From Heliocidaris erythrogramma (lineage: Eukaryota > Echinodermata > Echinoidea > Camarodonta > Echinometridae): DNA of 64,000 bases. The notes below the pieces were generated by a model, which did no database searches, was not told the DNA's origin, and worked only from the letters and a program-made list of their open reading frames with translations. The DNA lies in the NCBI GenBank assembly GCA_025617745.1, contig CM046857.1, forward strand, positions 23,963,761-24,027,760, read 5' to 3'. This document shows, piece after piece, positions 23,201 to 35,200 of this stretch. The translations under genes and the position numbers were made by a program. Numbering within the stretch: position 1 is the stretch's first letter; every line of letters begins with the position of its first letter.

Positions 23201-26200
23201 GAAATAGCATGACCTCACTCCTAATTTAATTCAAATTGCATTCTTAAAAAAAAAATCTTAACTGGTTGTGTTGTCACTGTTATTCTGATCTTTTAATTAT
23301 GAGTTGGTCTCAATATTTTAGATTGTACACAGGAGTACATTGATAACGAGCTTTAAAACGGCTTACAGCAAGATATTAAAACAATTAAAATGCTAAGAAA
23401 AGACTATCATACTTAATTTTGGTGTTCATTTTCCTTTGATGAGCATGGAAGGTTGCCTATTTATTCGAAGGTGAGATTTGTCCATTTCCATCATGAATTT
23501 TAAAGAAAACCATATCTGCATTAACCTCAAGATATACAGTTACTTCGAATGCCTCCGGGTATGACCTTACCACTGATGGGTCCTTCTCCAAGCAGCTCAA
23601 AACGCATACTGATGTGACCATTCCAATTTTCCGGATGGATACGAACATAACGAGCTGTAACAGGCAGAGCTAGCATGTTGATCACTGGACTGTCCCTATC
23701 ACTATTGCCTGGGAAGATCTGATGATGAAACATATAGTAGAGTATGTTAAGCTATCCTCAGATTTACGAGATCTTGGATAATTGGAAATTTGATAATGAA
23801 ATTGAAACGATACTCCTTCACTCTACCATTAGCAAGGCTTTACTTCTTTATGTTGATAAAACGCTGGTGTGTTCAACGTGCCATCCAAAATACTACTAAC
23901 TCCCGGATGTTGATTCTTAAACCATGGTCACACACATGGAACAATTAGAAATTTAATCCGCAAATGTGCATTGTCCCAACCTACAACCCTTGAGCATGTA
24001 TAGTAATGTGCTAAGCAACTTACCAACTAGTACTAACAAAAGTTTTTAAAAGTTTAGTTGTGGTACCTACATAACCTTGCTATAAATGTTTACATAAAAA
24101 AAAAAATCATTGCTATTTGACAAAATTTCATAGAGGACACAAATAATTTATTTTTTCAGAGACCATTCCGACTAGTAACTAATCCCAACTTTAGCCTAGT
24201 TAGAAACATGAAAAGTTGAATGGTCAAGGTAAAAATCGCTTACCACAATGGCTCCATTGTCGTCCACTACATCTATCAAGGCTGCTTGTCCATCTGGTCT
24301 GTACTGAAGGCTGAAACTCGTCACCCACTGGTCATAATCTGACCTACCTTGGATCACAATGCCTTCGAGCTTATAGTCAGTTAGCAGATCAACTTGAAAC
24401 CACTGTGAGTGGTCATTGGTTTGGGCAGACCAAGCACCTGTCCTTCCACCACCTTCACAGAAAAATGGTATTCAACAATTAACCTTACTGTGCTATAGGA
24501 AGTTTAAACTTTACAAATTTTAGAACAAAGAAAAGCCTTTTAAACTTAGTCTGGCGGGGAGAAATCTACCCTAAAGATCGGGTTTGGCAATGTGAAAAGG
24601 GATCCGATATACTTTGTATCCTCCATCAAATCGGGCAAGGATTGGCCAAGAATATCTCACGTGGCATTAAATACTTTCACCATGAATGAAAAAAGGATAT
24701 CGCGTGACGTAAGACCTCCGTATATTTTTCGCTATACAGATATTGTCACTTTTTTATTCTGGATATTCTCGATTCGATATATCGCGACAATATAGACTGC
24801 GATAATGTTTGTGCCTGACTGACGAGCCTCTCTACTCTGATTCTACATTTAGTTTTTATTTTGAATATATCTAGGCTTACTCTAGTAGGATATAAATCAA
24901 ATGCACCATATTTTTTTCGAGGCACTAGTTGAAATTAAGGATTTTTTGGTGACTGACATAGTTATGTATTCTTTGGAGCTGCCCCCTACATAAATGTTAT
25001 GCCAGTCACTTCAGAGAATCCATAATTTCAACTGGAGCCCTCAGTACAAGGTATATTTGACGACTGAACATGAGAACAGGTAGATAAATAATTCATAGTA
25101 GCATATTGTATTTTCTCCAATTCGACTGCGTCTCCTATATGCCTCCGCCTAAATTCAGTTAAGTTCATGACTCAACTGTTCTTGAAACATTGTGATAACC
25201 ACAAAAAAGCTTATTACATGTTAATTGACCTCTTTTACCTTTGACCTAAGAAACCAAAAGTGCATGCATAGTGCATGCATATTGACCTCTATGAACTTTG
25301 CCATTTGACCAACAAACAAATCTAAACAGTTCGTCTCAATATGGTGATGCATACTAGTATTAAGTTTGAAGTTAATGGCTCAAGAGATATTGCAATTAGG
25401 CTAAAACCCGATATTTCATGGTAATTGACCTGTGACCTACGCACACCGAAATACCTCAAATGGTTATCGAGATATCCCATTAACGAGGCTAAAACCTGTA
25501 ATTTCAGAAATTGATCTGTGACCGTTAACCTTTCACCTTAGTTACCCAAAATAAAATGAGATGTCTTCCCATGACTATACATAACGGGTTTGAAGTTCAC
25601 TCCTCAAATGGTATTTGAGATCTCCTTTACAAGAAAGTGGGACGGACGGACGGCCAACCTGAAACATAATACCTTTGTCACACTGAGCTCTACCACCTGG
25701 ACGTTTCATTGGCTCAGAGAAGTGAAGTCGTGGTCCGCCATGTTGCACTTCTGAAAAATCAACGCGCAAGAAAGCTGGAATACAGACTTGTCAACAATCA
25801 TGCGGACGCCCATGGTCAAAACGCGCAGACAAGTACAGATGTTCAGTGCGTAACGTGTAATAAACCACATCGCTCTCGGAAGAGTAACATGGCCGCGCCC
25901 ACTTCTAAGTGCTCGCACGCGCGGGAATGGGCGATGATCCGTCCAGGTGGTAGAGGTCAGTGCTTTGTCACCACCTTTGGTAGGCGAAGTCATAAAAAAT
26001 CTTTACATTAGTTCCTTAGCACAACCAACAATCCCAAAAGGGTAATCACCGAAATTGTGACTTCTGGAACTAAACCAACATACAAGTAGATGTATCAGGC
26101 CTTATTAAAGAAAAAGTGAGTTATTTTCCCAGAACTTTGATATCTAAATTTCTGGAAATACCCCAAGTCTTTGCAGAATTGTGACATTTTTCTTAATAAG

Positions 26201-29200
26201 GAATATCTTTTAGTCGATAAACAAACATGAACCTAAAATATGACATCGTCATTATGTTTGTACATACCTGCTACTTGGTTGAGTCTTGCCCTGTCAACAC
26301 AGTGATTTGCATTAAAACATGTGCTTGAAGAGAGTTGGCCGTCTGCGATTCGACCATCTTCCATTCCAAGTTTCAGTGGCTCAAACCGATGACCTGATGG
26401 TAAATCGTATCAATAGTAGCAACAATGGGGACACGGAAATAACATTAAAGATAATTATTGAGAATGAAACAGGTGGGTTATTTGGACCAGCATATCAAAA
26501 ACAAAATCATAATATTAACTCATTTTCCCACATGGTGATGCGAGGGGGTCGGGATAGACAACTAGATGTCATTATTCTTCTTCTCTTATACCTTTTATAC
26601 CAAATATATTTGGCAGCTATCACCATTTGTAGTCTTGAAAATTCAGGATACCATAATTTCAGATTATGTTGAGTTTGTATAAATACTTATATCCCAAGAT
26701 AACATTTAACAGTAATCCACACCATTGTCATAAATATAACCCAGATGTGCCGTTTTTTTACTGGAATCTTTCAGTAGTTTAAGTGAAATTCCGTATTTAT
26801 CACATAAACAAAATAGAAGCCCACGGGCACTGGAACTTTGAAATACATTTCTTGGATAAAACATGCACGTTTCTCAAAGTCGCGTATCAAATAAACTTCA
26901 GTACCATTTTGGGCACTGCATGGATTCACATATTTATATGGGTTTCAACTCTCCTTGGAATAAGTAAACTGATGCCTCTTTTTGTTTCCCTTTTTTTTTC
27001 GTAAAATAGTATTTCCTATCTTTTGTAAAGGATGGCCCAAGTCCAAGACTTGGGTCAGTTTTACATTCATGTCATAGCGCCCTCTCATCGCTCCTTGTCT
27101 AACCTTATTATACCTGATTCAGTACCAATCACTATGAACCTGACGAACAAAGAAGCGGACAATTTATGCAGCTCCTCATTGTACCCTTCACAATTGCACT
27201 GGTTAACAAAAGAATATCCATTCTTTGCTATCCTGTAAAAATATGTAGAACAGGTGTCACATAATAGCAGTGAAGGGATGTCCTTTTGTCTACTAGAGCT
27301 ATTGTGGAGGGTACAATGAGCTGCATAAATTGTCCGCTCTTTGTCATCGTGTTCATAGTGAATAGAGCACTCCTCAAATGCAATATTGTGAATAATACAG
27401 ACGTATTGGGGCCTGGGGGCATCATCTGGTATGGTTCATGTTTTCAGTGCGCATGGATTGATTGATTGATTGATTGTTAAAAGTTTAACGACACTATCAA
27501 CACAACAGTGTCATATAAGTGTCTGACATTAATAGATACAAAGTTAAACATTTCATTAAAACGTTAAACTTTACATAAAAATTTTGACTGATGTTATACA
27601 TGTATATGAAAGTCTTAAGTTCTGAAATTCAGATCACAATGATTGGTAATGTATACACTTTATTCAATGTCCAAGTGGACTAGCATCAATAATTTATATT
27701 CAGTTCGTATAGATCATAAAATAGTATAAAAGATTTTCTTTCCACCAAGGACTTCCTTCTCAAGTAGATCCCCGAGTTACTGAGTTACTAGCCAACTGGG
27801 CGAGAGCTAGAACCTAGCCACTCCCAATGACTAGCCGAGAAGGATCAGACACCAACCACCGACCATCGTGATAAAACACCACCACGTATATGATCTGTTG
27901 TGGGAGGAGTGAGAGTCCAACCGATGACCTACAGCAGATGAGTATCCACCATAGGCCCCAGCACCCGGTTCACTTATAACATTTTCCTTTGTAAAACAGA
28001 GTGCATGTTTTAAGCTTTCATTTTGTTCAAGTTTAATATCCATAGTACATAAAATTCCATGAGTAGAAATACTTTAAAAAGGACTTAAAAAACAAATGAT
28101 ATTTGTGTATGCAATTAACTTTCTTTTGGATGTTTTGGACGAACTTTCTGTATGGTAGATGGTACGGATCCCCTACCCCATCTAATGTGCCATCTTATCG
28201 GCTCTTACAAGGTATGTTATGTGTATAGCTAATCAGGGACTTAAGGCCCCCTAAGATAACTCAAGCACGGACCAGAGGTCGTCCACTCTACCCAACATAC
28301 TCGATCGTTGTCTTAAGGAAGACATTGACGTTTAAAAAGAATCAAAAAGATGCAATTTGAAATACCATAAGTTTTCCCTCGTACAGAGTACTCATGAATA
28401 ATATTACCATGTTAAAAGTATTACATATTGTGTATGTATTGGGTTGCATTGCCCTTTTTTAATAAATGTTCGATTTGAGATAAACATGCATATATTAACA
28501 TTGTTTTACTTAAAATAAACTTCCAGCTTTTCAAAAATGCATAAAAAGTTTAATCTCTTTAAGATATTCTATTATATTTGATTAAGGAATATCTCTGAAT
28601 AATGTCTTCAAGTCGGAAACTTGTAAAATCAGCACTGATTTTCTTATTTACTATATAAATCTATATACCTACCTATTATGCCTGTAGTCTTGACTACGGG
28701 ACCCCTTCGAGAATTATCACACATGTGTCACAATATTGTGCGCACCCCCCGTAATCCTATTGTCCCCTTCGCCACTCACGCGCGTCAATACGCTACGGCC
28801 ATCTTCCTCTTGCGAGCAACCCCAAGAAGAAACATGTTGCTTGCAAGGAGCGGGGAAGGAGGGAGGGTCATAGGTAGGTATATAGATTTATATAGTAAAT
28901 AAGAAAATCAGTGCTGATTTTACAAATTTACTGCAATAAATCATATATACCTACCTATTATGCCAGACCAGCGCCAACTCAAAGACCGGGAGGCATGTTT
29001 CGAGCGGAAGGAAATAGGATTACACCAAAGACTACAAAGAAGACACAGCGGCCTTCAAGGTGGCTGACGCAAACAAAGCTTCACCTGCGGGAATATCCCT
29101 AAGGTAGCAAGAAATGAAGGAATTGGGCGAACGCCAATAAGCAGCCTTCAAAATATCAACAAGCGCCACACCTTGAAACAGAGCCCAAGAAGTGCTGACA

Positions 29201-32200
29201 CTACGAGTATCATGAGCACGAGGCTTACTGTCGGATAAAAGAGCCTCTGTGCCAGCGGCCCTAATAGCTTCAACGATCCATCTAGAAATGGAATCAAGAG
29301 AGGCAGGAGAAAAAGGCTCTCTAGTGATCAGGAACAACTGATCATCCTTACGATAAGACTTAGTCTTATCAATATACCATTTGAGAGCCCTAACAGGACA
29401 CCAAACTTTGTCCTCACGCACCGAAGAAAAGTCAGAAAGCGGACAAAGAAAAATCTCAACAGGACCGGAGGTAGCTGTCTGATTCTTGGCAACGAAAGAA
29501 GCCCTAGGAATCAACCTAACACCTTTTCTCTCCCAGCGAACATGACCAGGAGTAAGACAGAGAGCATGAAGAGTACTGCGCCTCTGCCCAGAGGCAATAG
29601 CTACCAAAAAGAGCGTCTTAACCGTAAGATGATGAAGCGAAGCTTCACCTAACGGTTCAAAAGGAGGTTTCGCCAAGGCCTCCAGGACCTTAGGCAGACT
29701 CCAAGACGGCACTAACTTAGAAAACGAAGGTCGTTTCAGAAAGAACGAACGAATCAAACCACTTAGCAGCGGGGAATTGGAAATCCCCGAACCATCCGAA
29801 AAACCCGAATGAATGGCCCCGATCGCCGAACGGTAGCCTCGGATAGTAGAAATAGATCTCCCTTTGTCAAATAACGAGATTAAGAAATCCGCAATTGAAC
29901 CAATAGGAGCCTTAGAAGGGGTTTGATTTCTCTCTTTGCACCAAAGGAAAAAGACCGAGAGACGGGAATTGTAAATTTCCCTAGTAGAGACCCTACGACT
30001 GGACATTAAAAAGTCCGCGGCTCTATCAGAGAGACCCGACTGTCTTGCAGATTCCCTGACAGGGGCCAAGCAGTCAAATGAAGAGACTCCGGATTGTGGT
30101 GAAGAATCCCCGATTAGGGGCTGTAACACCAGATCCGCTCTTAACGGGAGAACTAACGGTTGAGCCCTTAGAAGGCTCATAAGTTCCGGAAACCAATTCC
30201 TCCTGGGCCAAAAGGGAGCTATTACAAGCACCCTCGCCCGATCTTCCCTGATTTTCCGCAAGGCACGCGGAATCAATTGGAAGGGAGGAAAGGCGAATCC
30301 CTGAAGGTTCTCCCAGCTGAGGGAGAAAGCATCGAGAGCCCATGCTCCCTGATCGCGAACACGGGAGCAATACTTCGGCAGCTGGTGATTTAGCACCGAC
30401 GCAAATAGATCCACTTCCAGTGGACCTAGGCAACTGCGAATGCGGCAAAATACCTCCGGATGGAGCATCCATTCCGATGGAAGATACCTGCCCGGGACAG
30501 AAAATCCGCAATGAGGTTTTCCCGACCGGGGATGAAAGAGGCCACGGGTGTGATTGCCATGCGACGACACCACCTCCACAGCTGAGCTGCTAGGGCATTC
30601 AGGGCAACCGAACGAGTGCCTCCCTGCCGATTGATATATGCCGCCACAGTAACATTGTCCGTGAGAATCAGAACCGAACGACTGAGAAGTCGACTTCTGA
30701 AATGGAGCAAGGTCAACAGAACTGCCATAAACTCCAGGACATTGATATGAGGAAGAGTCCCAAGATGAGACCAATCCCCCGCAACCGTGCTGCCGTTGCA
30801 GTGTCCTCCCCACCCCAACCGAGAGGCGTCCGTCGAAACCGATATCGACGGAAGAGGGGCAGAGAAGGACCTGCCTCGCGCGAGAAACACCTCGCTCGTC
30901 CAACAAGCGAGAAGAGACTTGATCTTTACTGGTACTGGAATCCAGACCAAAAGAGAGTCTTTTCCCGGCTTTAAGAACCTGAGGAGATGTCTCTGAAAGG
31001 GTCTCATGAGGAGCCGACAGTCCTCTAAAACATCGACTAGACTGGCTAGATAACCTAGAAACTGAAGCCACTGTCTGGCCGAGACTCTTCTGGCCAGCAA
31101 GAGCTTGCGAGCCGCAGAGACAATGGTGAGAATCCTGTCTCGACTGGGCCGAGCTAACTGATTCCTTATGTCTAACACCGCCCCCAGAAAAACTGGGCTG
31201 CGAGTGGGGACTAACTCTGACTTTTCCAAATTTATTAGGAAACCTAAGTCTTGAGTAAGAGAGACTAGCAACGAGTCTCGTCCAACAAACGATCGCGCGA
31301 CTCCGCAAGGAGAAGCCAATCGTCCAGGTAACAGAACAACCGCAGGCCGCGACGCCTCAGAAAGGCCGCTAGCACCGCTACAACTTGAGTAAAAACCCGA
31401 GGGGCCGGGCGCAGCCCGAAGGGAAGAGCCCGAAACCGGTAAGTCTCCGAGAGGAAGGAGAACCCCAGAAGATCGCGAGATGCGCGATGAATGGGAATGT
31501 GAAAGTACGCGTCCTTGAGATCTATCGAGACCGCGTAATCTTAGCTTTTGATCAACGGAAGAATGGAGGCAAGAGTCTCCATACAAAAATGAACCGGAGG
31601 AATAAATTTGTTTATCCTCTTTAGGTTCAGTATCAAACGAAGTTTTCCCGAGCGCCTGGGAATAACAAAAGTCGGAGAAAGGGAAAAAGGACAGCCTGTG
31701 AGGTGTCCAAGTTCCTATAGCACCTCCGGGGAGCGGGGCGGACAGATCTATGAAGAAACCGTCTCGTCCGCCCGCTGCCTGAACCCAAGCAAAGTCGAAC
31801 CCTGCGCGCGGGTTGACTAAAAGTCAGGGAAAGTTTAGAACAAAGCAATCGCTTCTACCCCACAAAGGGAGAGCAACTAAGGCTCTGCCTGCCCCAGCGA
31901 TTCGGAGACCGAAGCTAGAGAGGCCGCTTCCAAAACTGGATCCGCCTGAAAAGATCGTGACAAAGAATCACGAACAAAGGCCGAAACGGTCGGATTCACG
32001 CATGAACCGCCATAAGCCTCCTCACCCGACGGAGCCCCGAGGCTGCGAGACTAGGAGGCTCATGTGATCTCATCACAGACAAAGAATAAACCATAAAAGG
32101 CTAATTAGTCTCGATGTCCGACCCAAAAAAGGGACAAGAGCAGGGGATGTGAATCCTGGTACAAGGAACCAACCCTGAGTCTGGGCAAAGCCCATCTCAC

Positions 32201-35200
32201 ACTGAACATCTCAGCTTGAGAGACCGAAGGGTTAGCTAAACCCGATGGGCAAGAGGCAGACAAAGCCTTGCCTCTTTTAGCCCCTTCCCTAGGCTTCTGA
32301 TTGGCCCAAAAAGAGCCTAAGTCGAAACCCGCTTTTCAGAGCGTTTATCCGTTTCGTTCGGATCCCCGAAGCCCTTCGGGAACACGAACCGAACCCTCCA
32401 CTGAGGGACGCTCACCTCCCTTTATGGGAGAAGTGCGCTGAGGGTATTGAACCCAAAGACGCGCACCAATTACCCATATCGGCCGAGCAAGGGGATGCAA
32501 CAGCCATGGGCCGGACGCCAAGGCGCCCAGACTCAGCAGAAATCCCGCTGCTTAAACCAACGCGAAGTCGAACCCTGCGCGCGGGTTGACTGAACTTCAG
32601 GGCGATATTTGGACAAGAAAACAATCGCTTCCACTCCACAGAGATTGAGCGATTGAGACTCCGCCTGCCCAAGCGATTCGGGAACCGAAGCTTGAGAGGA
32701 CGCATCCAAATCTGGTTCCACCCGAGTGGAATGAGACAAAGGAACGTTAACAAAGGCCTCCGCAGGCGGGTCCCCGCATGGCTCACCAACAGTCTCCTCG
32801 CCCGGCGGAGCCCCAAGGGCCGCGGGAGTAGGAGGCACATGCGAATCAGTCTCAGACAAAGAGGAATCAAACACAAAAGGTTGATTAGTCTCAAAGTCAG
32901 ACCCCTGAATAGGGACAGAAGTCAGGGTTGAAGTAGCCGGTACAAAGGACCAACCCTGATTCTGAGCAAAAGCCCGCATCATGCTGAACATGTCAGCTTG
33001 AGAGGAGCTAGCTGGGTTAGCCAGGCCAGACGGGCAAGAGGCCGGCAAAGCCTTGCCACTTTTTGCCTTCTTCTTGGCCTTTTTCTTGGCTGGCTCGACA
33101 AGAGTCGTAGCCGAAACCCTTTTGTTAGAACGCTTAATCGGATTCATTCGGATCTCCGAAGCCACTTCGGAAACACGAACCGATCCCTCCGCGGAGGGAC
33201 GTTCACTTCCCAAAAAGGGATTGGAGCGCTCATGGCGTAAGCCTAGAGAATCGCCCAAATCACCCATATTGGCTAAGCAAGAGGATGCAGTAGCCATGGG
33301 TTGGGAGCTAAAAGCTCCCAGTGCGTGGGCAGACCGAGATGACTCGGTATGTGCCCGATGACTACTAAAGGCATGTGAACCCACTATTGGACCGCTCGAA
33401 AGCGGCAATAGGGGAGTACTAGTAGTCACGCACTCAGGTGAAAACACCTGTTGCTCCAAAGAGCGTCCATAATTGTTAGCTCGAGCATTCCCATCAGCTG
33501 GCAACTGAGACAGCCCAGAAAGTACTCGTTCCCCCATATGGCGTTTGCCGGGGGCTAGGGTTTGTGAACCCAGACCAACATTGTTAGCTCGAGCATTCCC
33601 ATTAGCTGGCAACTAAGACAGCCCAGAAAGTACTCGTTCCCCCATATGGCGTTTGCCGGGGGCTAGGGTTTGAGAACCCAGACCAACATGGACTAAGCCC
33701 GTGGGTTGCCCTGCAGTAGTGGGGCGCGTCTCCCCTAACGGATCAGAGCGAGTGAACGCTACCGTACGGGAAACAACAGCCCCCCCCCCCCCCCCCCCCC
33801 CTGGTCTCAGCGACCGGGGGATTGGATTCGAGATATCCAAACCACTAGAATCTGACGTCACCCACCCCGAAACCACAGGCTTCGGAGTTGACAATCCCGA
33901 TTCAGTTAACGCCACCCGTCCCGAAGCCGCAAGCTCCGAAACTGGCAAACTCTGCAAGGGAACACCACTAGGCAACTTACCTTTAGCCCTCCTCCCTCCC
34001 CCGCGTACCGCTGTACTCGGGGAAGTTCTGGAAGGCCGAGTCGTCTTGCTAGATAACTCTTCGGAAGAAGCAGGTCTCCTTGACCCAGCTGCTTCTTCTT
34101 CCGAATTCATACCACTGCAATAAAACAGACAATAAAGTATACTTTTCAAAATAAGAAAAACTTCAACTGCATGCAGTAAATAAAACTAAAGTTTATTTGG
34201 GAGATACGCACTAAAGAAATTTTCACAGCCTAAAAACCGTAAGAACAAACACCGAACCCGAAGGCTCGGTGACAAATGGAAACACCCGCAAACACGGAAA
34301 TATCTACGTGGGGCTGACCGTGAAAGAGAAAAATAAATGCCAAGAAAGGGAATCAAAAAATCCCTTGCAATTGGCAAGAGTGACTACTAAAACACAAAGT
34401 ACTATAATCTAAACGAATATAGGTACCTAAAAGTGCTTTAACTATGTGAAAAAGCGCACCAAAAAGATACTATACGACCTGATTTCAGGAGCGCTGTGAC
34501 TATACGTCCTAACTCGTCGGGGGCGAGCAAGAAAGAGGAAGATGGCCGTAGCGTATTGACGCGCGTGAGTGGCGAAGGGGACAATAGGATTACGGGGGGT
34601 GCGCACAATATTGTGACACATGTGTGATAATTCTCGAAGGGGTCCCGTAGTCAAGACTACAGGCATAATAGGTAGGTATATATGATTTATTGCAGTAAAT
34701 AGTATAGTACTTGGTTCGAATTGGAGAAAAATCAACACAATCAAGAAGAATGTGTTTAACTGTGAGTGGGCAGTTACACGGTATACAGTTAGGTGGGTTT
34801 TCAGCTTTAAGTAAATATGATTGTGTTAAATATGTATGACCAATACGAGCCCCTGGTCAAAACAATGTCCTCTCTCCGGCGAGACAATGGAGATGTGTGG
34901 CGAGGTTCAATGGAAGGTTGAAGTTGATAGAGTTTATTCTTGGGATGAGAGTTCCATAATGCTTGCCATTTCTTTTTAATGTAACTGTTGATCTTTGTTC
35001 TTAAATCACTGCAAGGAATGTGGGTATTTGTAATATCCTCATTTAAAGCTTCTCTTGCCAACCTATCTGCAGTTTCATTACCTTTAATACCTGTATGAAT
35101 TGGAATCCAAGCAAAAATTACACTTTTCCCCATAGCATTTATCTTAAACTGTGTTTTTAATAATTGACTAACATATGGGTGTTTATGACATCTTCCCTGT

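Larger units (their letters stand above)
28621..34700 (-). mobile_element. DIRS-like tyrosine-recombinase retrotransposon, 6.08 kb
   Basis: The gene order on the - strand is gag-like, reverse transcriptase/RNase H, tyrosine recombinase, then an internal complementary region, all between inverted terminal repeats. The right repeat (34533-34700) and left repeat (28621-28813) are near-identical for about 150 bases but differ at their outermost parts. 28871-28925 is the exact reverse complement of the left outer end (28621-28675), and 28926-28964 that of the right outer end (34662-34700). That is the circular-junction structure known for DIRS elements, which use it to rebuild full ends during replication by a recombinase-integrated circle. 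The host sequence at the two edges joins without an obvious target duplication. The recombinase frame is open; the reverse transcriptase frame has a stop and frameshifts, so this copy is probably not autonomous. Confidence 0.88.

Noticed and set aside
25709-26011. 100-codon frame with basic composition
   Set aside because: It lies within the hAT-like MITE and its flank; it has no splice support and no recognisable domain.
29032-31308. A single 758-residue protein on the - strand
   Set aside because: Its first third is an out-of-frame reading of the reverse transcriptase/RNase H region. Only the part from about 30500 onward has recombinase-type content.
33701-34123. 140-codon + strand frame in the DIRS element
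   Set aside because: It is the opposite-strand shadow of the gag-like frame and shows no similarity of its own.
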